Shown here: positions 1 through 6,004 of the stretch, in pieces
Numbering within the stretch: the stretch's first letter is position 1
Layout of the letters: the number at the start of each line of letters is the position of its first letter
From: Candidatus Iainarchaeum sp.
GTDB lineage: Archaea; Micrarchaeota; Micrarchaeia; Anstonellales; Bilamarchaeaceae
Length of the DNA: 8,302 nucleotides
Direction: 5' to 3'
Assembly (NCBI GenBank): GCA_028714395.1
Contig: JAQTMJ010000023.1
Span: 1 to 8,302 of the forward strand
Notes under the pieces: generated by a model
Told to the model about the DNA's origin: nothing
The model's input: the letters and a program-made list of their open reading frames with translations, nothing else
Databases searched by the model: none
Program-made: the position numbers and the translations under genes

Positions 1-28
1 TGAAATAAAAACTCCCAGACTAGGAAAA

Positions 29-58
29 CATTTAAACCGGTTGCAGCATATATTCATC
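29..58 (+). promoter_or_regulatory. Candidate promoter(s) of the TRAM gene
   Basis: Two T/A-rich boxes lie upstream of the TRAM gene. TTTAAA at 31-36 follows a purine-rich stretch (22-28) that could act as a BRE, and would start transcription near base 60. A second box, CATATATT at 47-54, would start it near base 78. An 8-base palindrome, AACCGGTT (35-42), overlaps the edge of the first box and could bind a regulator. The positions rest on the usual archaeal spacing of about 25 bases from box to start; which box is used cannot be decided by eye. Confidence 0.45.
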
Positions 59-60
59 TT

Positions 61-109
61 GCCGGCAAAACATTTGTCAAACACTGTTTGGCTGATTCTG
101 AATGCCGGC
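61..109 (+). promoter_or_regulatory. Possible folded 5' leader with nested inverted repeats
   Basis: GCCGGCA at 61-67 can pair with TGCCGGC at 103-109, giving a 7-base-pair outer stem. Between them, CAAACA at 78-83 and TGTTTG at 85-90 form a perfect inverted repeat around one base. In RNA this could extend as a hairpin over 76-92 with a G-U pair and a 3-5 base loop. If transcription starts near base 60, the mRNA would begin almost exactly at the outer stem. It may be a regulatory leader of the downstream RNA-binding protein. Alternatively, 78-90 may be a DNA operator. Both are inferences from base pairing only. Confidence 0.35.
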
Positions 110-140
110 CAATGAAAGAAATCTAAGTAAGGTGAAATGA

Positions 141-482
141 ATGGATGAATACGGAGAAAGAAGGGGCGGCTTCAGAGGGGGCCGCGGAAGATTCGGCGGC
201 AGCCAGAACAACTCCCCGAAGCCGGTCTCAGTGGGAGACGTAATTGACGTTACCATAGAGGCCACGGGAGCAAAGGGCGATGGAATCGCGAAGAAGGACG
301 GCTTTGTGATATTCGTGAAAGGAGCAAGCCAGGGCCAGACCGTGAAGGTAAAGATAACCTCCATGGGCAGATCGTCCGCAAGCGCGGAAGTGGTCAGCGG
401 AGAATCCGCCCCGGCCCAGCCTGAGCCCGAAGCGCCTGCTGAAGAAACAGAGGAAGGCGACGGCGAGGACCTTCAGCAGTAA
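141..482 (+). CDS. Small TRAM-domain RNA-binding protein with RGG-rich N-terminus
   Basis: This 113-residue protein has three parts. Residues 8-20 are rich in Arg and Gly with RGG-like repeats, a feature of flexible RNA-binding tails. Residues about 28-86 are a TRAM domain: it opens with a VGDVIDVTIE strand, has the glycine-rich GAKGDGIAK turn, continues through GFVIFVKGA and a GQTVKVKI strand, and ends at SAEVV. Residues about 87-113 are a Pro/Glu/Asp-rich acidic tail. Stand-alone TRAM proteins of archaea are small beta-barrel RNA binders, some described as cold-responsive RNA chaperones, so a cold-shock-protein-like role in the cytoplasm is likely. The ATG at 141 is supported by AAGGTGA at 129-135, five bases upstream. 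The gene is monocistronic: a T-tract follows at once and the next gene converges. The RGG head and acidic tail are additions to the bare TRAM fold. Confidence 0.9.
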   Translation: MDEYGERRGGFRGGRGRFGGSQNNSPKPVSVGDVIDVTIEATGAKGDGIAKKDGFVIFVKGASQGQTVKVKITSMGRSSASAEVVSGESAPAQPEPEAPAEETEEGDGEDLQQ

Positions 483-510
483 TTTTTTTCTTTTCTTTAT
501 CTTCTTTTTT
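483..510 (+). terminator. T-tract terminator of the TRAM gene
   Basis: Immediately after the TAA stop, 28 bases are almost wholly T with a few C, including runs of seven (483-489), four (491-494) and six T (505-510). Archaeal RNA polymerase terminates at such U-runs without needing a hairpin. It lies between the convergent TRAM and nuclease genes; on the minus strand it is an A-tract, so it should act only for the plus-strand transcript. Confidence 0.75.
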
Positions 511-515
511 AAGAG

Positions 516-1781
516 CTAGGAAATTTTCGCCAGGTCTATTTTATCCCCGCGTGAAGGCGCCACGGCATCGTATCCCATCCCCTTCAGTTCTTCTGCGAAT
601 TTTTCCGCCCGCGCCTCGTCCCCGTGTATGCAAACTATTTTCCCAGGATTAGTCTTCTTCACCATGTCGAACAGGTCCTTCCTGCCCGCATGGGCAGAAA
701 AGTCCATGTACTCAACAGGCAGTTCCACTTCCAGCATGTTCCCCTCCACCCTGAGTTGCCCCTTGTTCTGCAGGAGCCAGCCGTTGGTTCCCTCGACGCA
801 GTAGCCCGTGAATATTATCTTTGAATCCCGGTTCAGGTATTTCGTATAGTTGAGCGCAGGGCCGCCTTCCATCATGCCCGCGGTGGACACAATCACGTTT
901 CCGCCGGCAGTGGCATGCTTTTTTTCCTCCATGCTCTCCACGAAGGTTATGCTTTCCACATCCTGCACAAACCGGTCATAGTCCTGCAGGTATTTCCTGT
1001 ATTTCGCGTACACATGGGTAACCGTCTTGGCCATGCCGTCCAGATAGATGGGCACGTCCCTGTGGTAAGCCCTTATTATCCTTATGAGCTCCTGGCTCCG
1101 GCCCACGGCGAAAGAAGGACAGAGCACGGTGCCGCCCTGGTTCACGGTCTCGTAAATCTCGTCAGCGAATTTCTTTTCCAGCCCCTTCCTTTCCGGATGC
1201 TCACGGTCCGCGTAGGTGCTTTCTATTATGAGCGCGTCCACGTTTTCCCTGGGCATCTTCGCGCCAGCGTGCAGCCGCGTCGCCTCGCTCTTGAAATCCG
1301 CCGTATAAAGTATCTTCTTCCCGTTGTACTTTGCAAGCACCATGGCCGCGCCGGCTATGTGCCCCGCGTCCATGAACTCGAAATTCGTTTCACCGACTCC
1401 AACTCGGTGGTTGTACATGAGCGGCTGCCAGTATTTCATGGCCTTTTTGTAGTGCGCGTTTCCCCAGGGCAGCTCGTCCCCCTGTATCTTCATGCTATCC
1501 TTCCACAATATGTCGCAGATGTCGTATGTCGGGGGCGTTGCATACCAGGGTATTTTGGAATGGGTGTAGATTTTGGGCACGAACCCTGAATGGTCCAGAT
1601 GCGCATGGCTTATGAACGCGGCATCCAGCTTCACGTCCTCCACGCTGTCCGGGTATGTGGGCTTCCCGGCCTCATCAAAAATCTTCATCCCGTAATCCAG
1701 CAGCACGCGCCTGTCGGTCTGGAGCACGAACGCGCTCCTTCCGACTTCCCTGCTCGCACCTAAGCAATGCAATTTTATCAT
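516..1781 (-). CDS. beta-CASP metallo-beta-lactamase ribonuclease, aCPSF2-like
   Basis: This 421-residue zinc-dependent RNA nuclease belongs to the CPSF73/RNase J superfamily. The metallo-beta-lactamase motifs are present: Asp29 (LLDYG), HAHLDH at 59-64, His141 (DAGHIAGA) and Asp162 (YTADF). The beta-CASP insert carries motif A, Glu187 in IIESTY, and SFAVGRSQE at 223-231. The fold closes with motif B, His364 in FSAHAG, and motif C, His386 in IHGDE; a histidine there is typical of RNA-acting members. No N-terminal KH domains are present, so this is the short archaeal class (aCPSF2, or less likely aRNase J) rather than the roughly 630-residue aCPSF1 termination factor. All catalytic residues are intact. 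The ATG start follows the stop of the BofA-like gene by 9 bases, with AGGTTGAT, an imperfect Shine-Dalgarno, overlapping that stop, so the two genes are probably co-transcribed and translationally coupled. Substrate and endo/exo mode cannot be told from sequence. Confidence 0.92.
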   Translation of the reverse strand: MIKLHCLGASREVGRSAFVLQTDRRVLLDYGMKIFDEAGKPTYPDSVEDVKLDAAFISHAHLDHSGFVPKIYTHSKIPWYATPPTYDICDILWKDSMKIQGDELPWGNAHYKKAMKYWQPLMYNHRVGVGETNFEFMDAGHIAGAAMVLAKYNGKKILYTADFKSEATRLHAGAKMPRENVDALIIESTYADREHPERKGLEKKFADEIYETVNQGGTVLCPSFAVGRSQELIRIIRAYHRDVPIYLDGMAKTVTHVYAKYRKYLQDYDRFVQDVESITFVESMEEKKHATAGGNVIVSTAGMMEGGPALNYTKYLNRDSKIIFTGYCVEGTNGWLLQNKGQLRVEGNMLEVELPVEYMDFSAHAGRKDLFDMVKKTNPGKIVCIHGDEARAEKFAEELKGMGYDAVAPSRGDKIDLAKIS

Positions 1782-1790
1782 AGAATCAAC

Positions 1791-2039
1791 CTAGAGAGGC
1801 ACTCCGAAATAGGCAAGCACCACGACCACAAGCACGCCCGGGAGCCCGCCTATGGCGGCTATGAGGAACGTCCATAGGTCCATGCTGATGTGGATTATTC
1901 CCAATGCTCCGAGCAGCCAGAACGCCGCGAGCCCCACTATTCCGTTGACCACCAGGGCCCACACGGCTTTGAGCAGCCGATATATGATGTATGCCGAGAT
2001 TATGGCCGCCAAAAGCCCTATGATTATGCCTATTCCCAA
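1791..2039 (-). CDS. BofA-like small integral membrane protein
   Basis: This 82-residue, very hydrophobic protein has about three membrane segments (roughly 3-22, 26-48 and 55-78). It shows the hallmarks of the pro-sigmaK processing inhibitor BofA family: a VVNGIVGL segment at 30-37, a short amphipathic loop at about 47-55, and the GGLPGVLVVVVL segment at 64-75 resembling the conserved G(I/L)PG near the family's C-terminus. In Bacillus, BofA restrains an intramembrane protease during sporulation. Archaea have neither sigmaK nor sporulation, so only the fold is transferable; a partner protease is speculative. The start codon is TTG at 2039-2037. It is chosen because GGTGA (minus strand, 2048-2044) lies exactly four bases before it. 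It is the first gene of a pair with the beta-CASP nuclease and is divergent from the MFS gene. Confidence 0.75.
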   Translation of the reverse strand: MGIGIIIGLLAAIISAYIIYRLLKAVWALVVNGIVGLAAFWLLGALGIIHISMDLWTFLIAAIGGLPGVLVVVVLAYFGVPL

Positions 2040-2066
2040 ACTTTCACCAAATAAAATAGCTGCAAT

Positions 2067-2078
2067 GTATTTTATATG
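2067..2078 (-). promoter_or_regulatory. TATA-like box for the BofA-like/nuclease pair
   Basis: Read on the minus strand this is CATATAAAATAC, a good archaeal TATA match centred about 34 bases before the TTG start at 2039. Transcription would begin near 2047, giving a very short leader that would just reach the GGTGA site. The same sequence reads TATTTTATATG on the plus strand and could also serve the divergent MFS gene. Confidence 0.5.
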
Positions 2079-2096
2079 AATTCCCTTTCCGCAGCA

Positions 2097-2104
2097 GTTT
2101 TATT
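2097..2104 (+). promoter_or_regulatory. Candidate TATA box of the MFS gene (leaderless start)
   Basis: GTTTTATT is centred about 26 bases before the ATG at 2126, so transcription could begin at the start codon itself. No Shine-Dalgarno precedes this ATG, which fits a leaderless mRNA. The stronger box at 2068-2078 is an alternative that would leave a leader of about 25 bases. Confidence 0.4.
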
Positions 2105-2125
2105 CCTAATAGCCCTAATGCATCC

Positions 2126-3472
2126 ATGGCCAAAAGCGACTTGCCCAGAGAAAAGACCATGCGCTATTCCATAGTTGATGGAAGCCTCTGGGCCGTGATG
2201 TACTATATCGGAACCCGATTCCTCACTCCGTTTGCCGTGGCCCTGCGAGCCCCCATAGAAATAATAAGCGCCCTCAACGCCTCTGGCTCGCTGATGGATG
2301 GCGTTGGAGAGAAATTCATAGTGCATTTCAGCCCTTTCGGCTGGCAGCGCAAGAAAGTGACGATTTTTTCGGTTTTCCTCCAGTCGCTCTGCTACCTTCT
2401 CCTTTCCCTAGTTGCTTATCTCGCATGGCAGGGGCTGGACCGTGGAATTTCAGGCATTCTTCTGGTGGCTCTTGCAGCATTGTCCTTTTTCTTCGGAGGA
2501 ACCGCGAATCCGCCTTGGATCGCGCTCATGGGAGACGTTGTCCCTTCAGAGAAAAGAGCAAGCTGGTTCGGTTTCAGAAGCAGGATACAGAATTTCGTGG
2601 CTCTAGCCGCGGTGCTTTGCGCCGGCCTTGTTCTAGGCTACGCTGGAAGGGAAGTTCTGCTCGGTTTCGCGCTCCTATTCTTCTTCTCATTCACCGCAAG
2701 GCTCGCAGGCGCATATTTCCTGGGCAAGCATATAGATCCGCACCCGGGCAGCAGATTCACAGCAAGCGGCCCAGCCCCCGGCTTCAGGACATTCTGCATA
2801 ATCCAGTTTCTCCTCTATTTCACGCTCACCGTGGGCTCGCCGTTCATAGATGTTTACTATTTGGGCGTGCTTGGAATCGGCTACCTTAATTTCTCGCTTC
2901 TCCTGCTCGCCACGCTGCTCATATACTCACTTTCCTATTACCACTGGGGCAGGCTCATAGAGCACTATGGCCCTAGAGCTGTGCTGGTCTCGAGCACGGC
3001 CCTTCTCCCAATCTCCATTCTATCCGTATATTTCGTCACCAATGCTGCAGAAGCCCAGCTCGCGAACCTCATAGGCACTCTTGCATGGGGCGGAGTGCTG
3101 CTGTCCACCTATATGTTCGTGTTGGATAACGTGGCTCCGCGCATGCGCTCCAGGGCCACCGGCGATTACTCCATTTACGCAGCTTTTGGAGCATTCTTCG
3201 GCACTCTTCTCGGAGGGGCGCTGCTCTCGTTTTTCGGAACCGATGCTTCAGCATTCAGGTTGCTGTTCATAATCACTGCGGTCGCCAGGATTCTCGTTCC
3301 TGTTGCAGTCCATTTCCTTCTAAAAGAGAATGTGCAGCCCAAAAAGAAATCGCACCCCCTAGTGCTCATGACCAAGATAGTGACCATTTATCCGCTCATG
3401 GGATTGGCGCACGACTTCCAGAATGTTGCAGTGTATCTTTCGGAAAAGACCCGCGCATCCAGATGCAAATAA
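2126..3472 (+). CDS. Major facilitator superfamily (MFS) transporter
   Basis: This 448-residue polytopic membrane protein has about 11-12 hydrophobic segments (for example near 77-100, 108-126, 155-175, 178-200, 225-247, 253-271, 287-305, 312-333, 350-371 and 376-398) in two halves split by a hydrophilic stretch at about 201-220. MFS signatures: a degenerate motif-A loop, FGWQRKKVTIF, at 71-81; GDVVPSEKRASWFGFRSR at 136-153 after segment 4; a clearer motif A in the second half, WGRLIEHYGPRAVL, at 274-287; and DNVAPRMRSRATGDYS at 334-349, mirroring the first-half GDVVP...R loop. Membrane segments carry few charges and no substrate can be named; it could be an exporter. The 50-residue C-terminal tail is basic. 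The ATG at 2126 has no Shine-Dalgarno, so it may be leaderless. It diverges from the BofA-like gene. Confidence 0.85.
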   Translation: MAKSDLPREKTMRYSIVDGSLWAVMYYIGTRFLTPFAVALRAPIEIISALNASGSLMDGVGEKFIVHFSPFGWQRKKVTIFSVFLQSLCYLLLSLVAYLAWQGLDRGISGILLVALAALSFFFGGTANPPWIALMGDVVPSEKRASWFGFRSRIQNFVALAAVLCAGLVLGYAGREVLLGFALLFFFSFTARLAGAYFLGKHIDPHPGSRFTASGPAPGFRTFCIIQFLLYFTLTVGSPFIDVYYLGVLGIGYLNFSLLLLATLLIYSLSYYHWGRLIEHYGPRAVLVSSTALLPISILSVYFVTNAAEAQLANLIGTLAWGGVLLSTYMFVLDNVAPRMRSRATGDYSIYAAFGAFFGTLLGGALLSFFGTDASAFRLLFIITAVARILVPVAVHFLLKENVQPKKKSHPLVLMTKIVTIYPLMGLAHDFQNVAVYLSEKTRASRCK

Positions 3473-3566
3473 TTTCTCCAAGTCGCTAAAATCTTGATTT
3501 GCGCAGCAACATTTCCAGCCCAGTTATTTATGAGATAAACTATGGCAGGTTTTATTTGTGGTAAAA
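3473..3566. other. Gene-free A+T-rich spacer after the MFS gene
   Basis: No coding frame is supported here. It contains a small inverted repeat (TTTAT at 3527-3531 and ATAAA at 3535-3539 around GAG) and a short T-rich run (TTTTATTT, 3550-3557) that may end the MFS transcript. Neither is strong. Confidence 0.4.
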
Positions 3567-3581
3567 GATATATTTAAAAAG
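3567..3581 (+). promoter_or_regulatory. Strong TATA box of the helical-repeat gene
   Basis: GATATATTTAAAAAG contains TTTAAAA, close to the archaeal consensus, preceded by a purine-rich BRE-like stretch (GTAAAAG, 3561-3567). Transcription is expected near base 3600, leaving a leader of under 20 bases before the ATG at 3618. It is the best-looking promoter in the window. Confidence 0.65.
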
Positions 3582-3606
3582 AGATCCATTTCATATATCA
3601 CAACTT

Positions 3607-3613
3607 AGGTGAT
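3607..3613 (+). promoter_or_regulatory. Ribosome binding site that decides the start at 3618
   Basis: AGGTGAT matches the archaeal anti-Shine-Dalgarno over seven bases. GTG (3609) and ATG (3612) lie inside it and cannot be the start served by it; the ATG at 3618 sits five bases after GGTGA, the same spacing as at other genes here. Confidence 0.7.
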
Positions 3614-3617
3614 GTCT

Positions 3618-4730
3618 ATGGGTGGAGATAATAATAAATTCGTTACATCAGTCCCTCAACAGAGAGCCGGTACTTCTATCGTAGGAGTTTCCGCGAAAAC
3701 AGTCCGGCCTTTAGGTTCTACGAACCCACGCGAGCTTGCTAGGATGTTGGAAAGCTCTACTCTAAAGACCAGATTGGATGCGGTTGAGACTGTTGGCGAA
3801 AACCCACGTGCGTTGGTGTGTATTATCAGGCATTTCGCATCTGCGGATGCCGCTGTCACAAAAGCTGCGATAGTGAAACTTGCACCAATGCTTGATAAAC
3901 TTATTGCGCATAATGATGTGGATGCATTAAAGTATCTTGGTATGTGCTCCAATGATGTTGTCCATGCCAAATGTGTGGTTGCCGGAACGTTTGCGACCGC
4001 ATATCTTGGCGAAAGGCTGGATGAGCTAAAATATGCTGCTATTGAGAACTGGAAGGTAGATAGAGATGCTATAATAAATGCGGCCATGGAGCTCGGCAGA
4101 ATTGTGAATGCACTGGCATCTATTGTTGAGCATCCTGCAAATGAGGACGCTAGAAAGGCTGCGGATGCGGCGCTTGCATCAATGGTCATTACATATTCCA
4201 CCCCAGTTAAATCGGGTATAGCGGTATGGGTGGAGACCCCTGACTTTTCCGAAGATCGTATGATAACGATAGCGTATAAAGCACTTCACGAAAATGTGTT
4301 TTTGCTCGATCGTCTTATTGCGGATTCTAAAGATGGGGTTATCATCGAGGATGCAGTTGCAGCGCTTAGAGATGATAAAATTGGAAGTAGGCCAAATAAA
4401 TACTCCGGATATGCTTGTGCGTTAGCGTCTTTTATTAAGCGTTCTGAAAATGAGATCGCCACAAAAGCTGCGATTGCAGCGCTTATAAAAATGATTTCTG
4501 GACTTAGCATTATTGATGTGGTCTTGCATGCAGATGCTACCAGGACGTCTTCCTTTCCGTGTTCCGGGGATATAGGAAGCAGAGTTAGAGTGCTTCGCGA
4601 AAATGTGGCTTTACTGAAAGACATTATTGCAGCATGTTCCGATACGACTCCCGCCACTCAGGATGGCTCTCCACAGGAATCAGCCTCTTTCGAAACTGAA
4701 CTCGCCGAAGCACAAATGCACGGTGTATAG
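3618..4730 (+). CDS. Helical-repeat (HEAT/ARM-like) protein of unknown function
   Basis: I do not recognise this 370-residue protein. After a polar N-terminus (about 1-35) it is almost all short amphipathic helices. A unit of helix, turn and Ala-rich helix recurs: residues 65-92 (ALVCIIRHF...TKAAIVKL), 165-190 (ALASIVEHP...RKAADAAL) and 268-293 (ALASFIKRS...TKAAIAAL), about 100 residues apart. A second pattern, ENVFLLDRLIA at 225-235 and ENVALLKDIIA at 328-338, repeats 103 residues apart. This looks like an alpha-solenoid, usually a protein-binding scaffold, but is too divergent to place in a named family by eye. The last 30 residues are polar and probably disordered. There is no signal peptide or membrane segment. 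Base and codon use are A+T-richer than the neighbours (22 of 60 G+C at 3901-3960 against 38 of 60 at 5281-5340), so it may be acquired or a fast-changing orphan. It has its own promoter and no operon partner. Confidence 0.8.
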   Translation: MGGDNNKFVTSVPQQRAGTSIVGVSAKTVRPLGSTNPRELARMLESSTLKTRLDAVETVGENPRALVCIIRHFASADAAVTKAAIVKLAPMLDKLIAHNDVDALKYLGMCSNDVVHAKCVVAGTFATAYLGERLDELKYAAIENWKVDRDAIINAAMELGRIVNALASIVEHPANEDARKAADAALASMVITYSTPVKSGIAVWVETPDFSEDRMITIAYKALHENVFLLDRLIADSKDGVIIEDAVAALRDDKIGSRPNKYSGYACALASFIKRSENEIATKAAIAALIKMISGLSIIDVVLHADATRTSSFPCSGDIGSRVRVLRENVALLKDIIAACSDTTPATQDGSPQESASFETELAEAQMHGV

Positions 4731-4857
4731 TTGCATCGCGCTATGGCAAACGCGGAATGTAATTGGAGATTTCCAGCAGATTCCCCCAGCTATTGCTACT
4801 TGTATTTGTAAATCCGAAGCGCTGCAATTTGCAGCAGGCTCGAAAAAGCATCCGCAA
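4731..4857. other. Gene-free spacer before the GTPase gene
   Basis: No convincing coding frame, tRNA or other RNA gene is seen. Apart from the palindrome at 4821-4835 it holds only a weak T/A-rich stretch (TTGTATTTGTAAA, 4799-4811). There is no clear T-tract terminator for the helical-repeat gene. Confidence 0.5.
4821..4835. repeat. Perfect 15-base palindrome upstream of the GTPase promoter
   Basis: GCTGCAA (4821-4827) and TTGCAGC (4829-4835) are exact reverse complements around one T. The centre lies about 37 bases upstream of the centre of the TATA-like box at 4861-4870. The position suits a dimeric regulator binding site. No T-run follows, so it is not an obvious terminator. Confidence 0.5.
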
Positions 4858-4860
4858 AAA

Positions 4861-4870
4861 GCTTTAATTC
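4861..4870 (+). promoter_or_regulatory. Candidate TATA box of the GTPase operon (leaderless start)
   Basis: GCTTTAATTC preceded by a purine/A-rich stretch (4854-4860) is centred 26 bases before the ATG at 4892. No GGTGA lies before that ATG, so the transcript probably starts at or next to the start codon. Confidence 0.5.
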
Positions 4871-4891
4871 CCTCCTTGAGATGAAAGAGCG

Positions 4892-5980
4892 ATGGGAATA
4901 GCAGAGAAAATCCGCGAGCTGGAGGACGAGATAAGGCGCACTCAGAAGAACAAGGCAACAGAATACCACATCGGCCTGCTCAAGGCCAAGATAGCGAAGC
5001 ACAGGCGCGCCCTGATTTCCCCGGCGAAAAGCGGCTCGGGTCTTCCTTCCTTTGACGTGAAGAAGAACGGCGACGCGACCGCAGCGATAATAGGGTTCCC
5101 GAGCGTGGGCAAATCCACATTCCTGAACAAGGTCACGAAAGCAGAGAGCAAAATCGCGGCCTACGCATTCACCACGCTCACCTGCATCCCCGGTATGTTA
5201 TATCACAAGGGCGCGAAAATCCAGATTCTGGATTTGCCCGGAATAATAGAGGGCGCAAAAGACGGAAGGGGGCGCGGCAGGGAAGTCATCGCGGTCGCAA
5301 GGGGCGCCGACCTCATACTCATGATGCTGGACGCGCAGCACCCGGAACATTATGATGTGCTGGTGAAGGAACTTTACGGGATGGGGATAAGGCTCAACCA
5401 GCGCGCCCCGGACGTGGTTATAAAGAAAACCGTGCGCGGCGGAGTCACGATAAACAGCACGGTTAAGCTCACCAAGCTGGACATGAAAACCATGCGCAGC
5501 ATACTCAACGAGTACGGGCTGCACAGCGGGGATGTAGTAATAAGGCAGGACATAGACGTAGACCAGTTCATAGACGTTCTGGAAGGGAACCGCGTCTACC
5601 TTCCGGCAGTGATACTGATGAACAAGATAGACCTCGCGGACGAGAAGGAGCTGAGAAAGAAATTCGCGCCACCCTTCGCTGCCGTATCCTCGGAACGGAG
5701 CCTGGGCCTTGCAGCTGCGGTTGAGGCAATCTACCGGGCTCTGGAGTTCATGCGCATCTACACCAAGCCGCGGGGCGGGGAAGCGGATTTGAAGGAGCCG
5801 CTCATAGTGCGCCGGGGCACGAAAATTTCAGATGTATGCTCGCGGCTGCACAGGGATTTGCTCAAGGAATTCAGGTACGCGCTGGTATGGGGAAAGAGCG
5901 TGAAGCACCCGGGCCAGCGCGTTGGCCTTGACCATGTGCTCCAGGATGGGGACATACTATCCATAATAAAGAAATATTAG
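4892..5980 (+). CDS. DRG-family GTP-binding protein with TGS domain
   Basis: This 362-residue translation-associated GTPase is of the Obg/DRG class. Residues 1-45 form a charged helical hairpin (EKIRELEDEIRRTQKNKATEY), typical of the DRG N-terminus. The G domain has G1 GFPSVGKST (68-76), switch I with FTTLT (93-97), G3 DLPGI (114-118) followed by the glycine-rich EGAKDGRGRGRE switch II, G4 NKID (244-247) and G5 VSS (265-267). The stretch at about 167-235 between G3 and G4 is the S5D2L-type insertion of DRGs. A TGS domain fills about 287-361, ending in the characteristic VLQDGDILSI. All nucleotide-binding motifs are intact and the length is normal for archaeal DRG. Eukaryotic relatives bind ribosomes with DFRP partners; no such partner is seen nearby. 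It is the first gene of a probable operon, 24 bases before the PH-like membrane protein gene. Confidence 0.95.
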   Translation: MGIAEKIRELEDEIRRTQKNKATEYHIGLLKAKIAKHRRALISPAKSGSGLPSFDVKKNGDATAAIIGFPSVGKSTFLNKVTKAESKIAAYAFTTLTCIPGMLYHKGAKIQILDLPGIIEGAKDGRGRGREVIAVARGADLILMMLDAQHPEHYDVLVKELYGMGIRLNQRAPDVVIKKTVRGGVTINSTVKLTKLDMKTMRSILNEYGLHSGDVVIRQDIDVDQFIDVLEGNRVYLPAVILMNKIDLADEKELRKKFAPPFAAVSSERSLGLAAAVEAIYRALEFMRIYTKPRGGEADLKEPLIVRRGTKISDVCSRLHRDLLKEFRYALVWGKSVKHPGQRVGLDHVLQDGDILSIIKKY

Positions 5981-6004
5981 TGCATTTGCCTTATGGGTGA
6001 AAAT

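Noticed and set aside
915..1589. Long plus-strand open frame (224 codons) opposite the beta-CASP nuclease
   Set aside because: It is antisense to a gene with all catalytic motifs, and its translation is His/Val/Arg-rich with no recognisable domain, as expected from the complement of a GC-rich gene.
1791..2039. Sporulation function for the BofA-like protein
   Set aside because: All other signals are archaeal; sigmaK and sporulation are bacterial. Only family-level similarity is claimed.
2425..2889. Second plus-strand frame (154 codons) within the MFS gene
   Set aside because: Its Arg/Ser-rich translation has no domain, and the overlapping frame is a full-length transporter.
3656..4201. Minus-strand open frame (181 codons) inside the helical-repeat gene
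   Set aside because: It is Ser/Ala-rich antisense translation. The plus strand has the promoter, the ribosome site and a coherent repeat pattern.
4627..4884. Open frame running from the end of the helical-repeat gene into the spacer
   Set aside because: No ribosome site, no recognisable protein, and most of its coding appearance is borrowed from the overlapping gene. It would also cover the palindrome and promoter of the GTPase gene.
3473..4891. Mobile element carrying the A+T-rich gene
   Set aside because: No transposase, integrase, terminal inverted repeats or target duplications were seen on either side of the gene.
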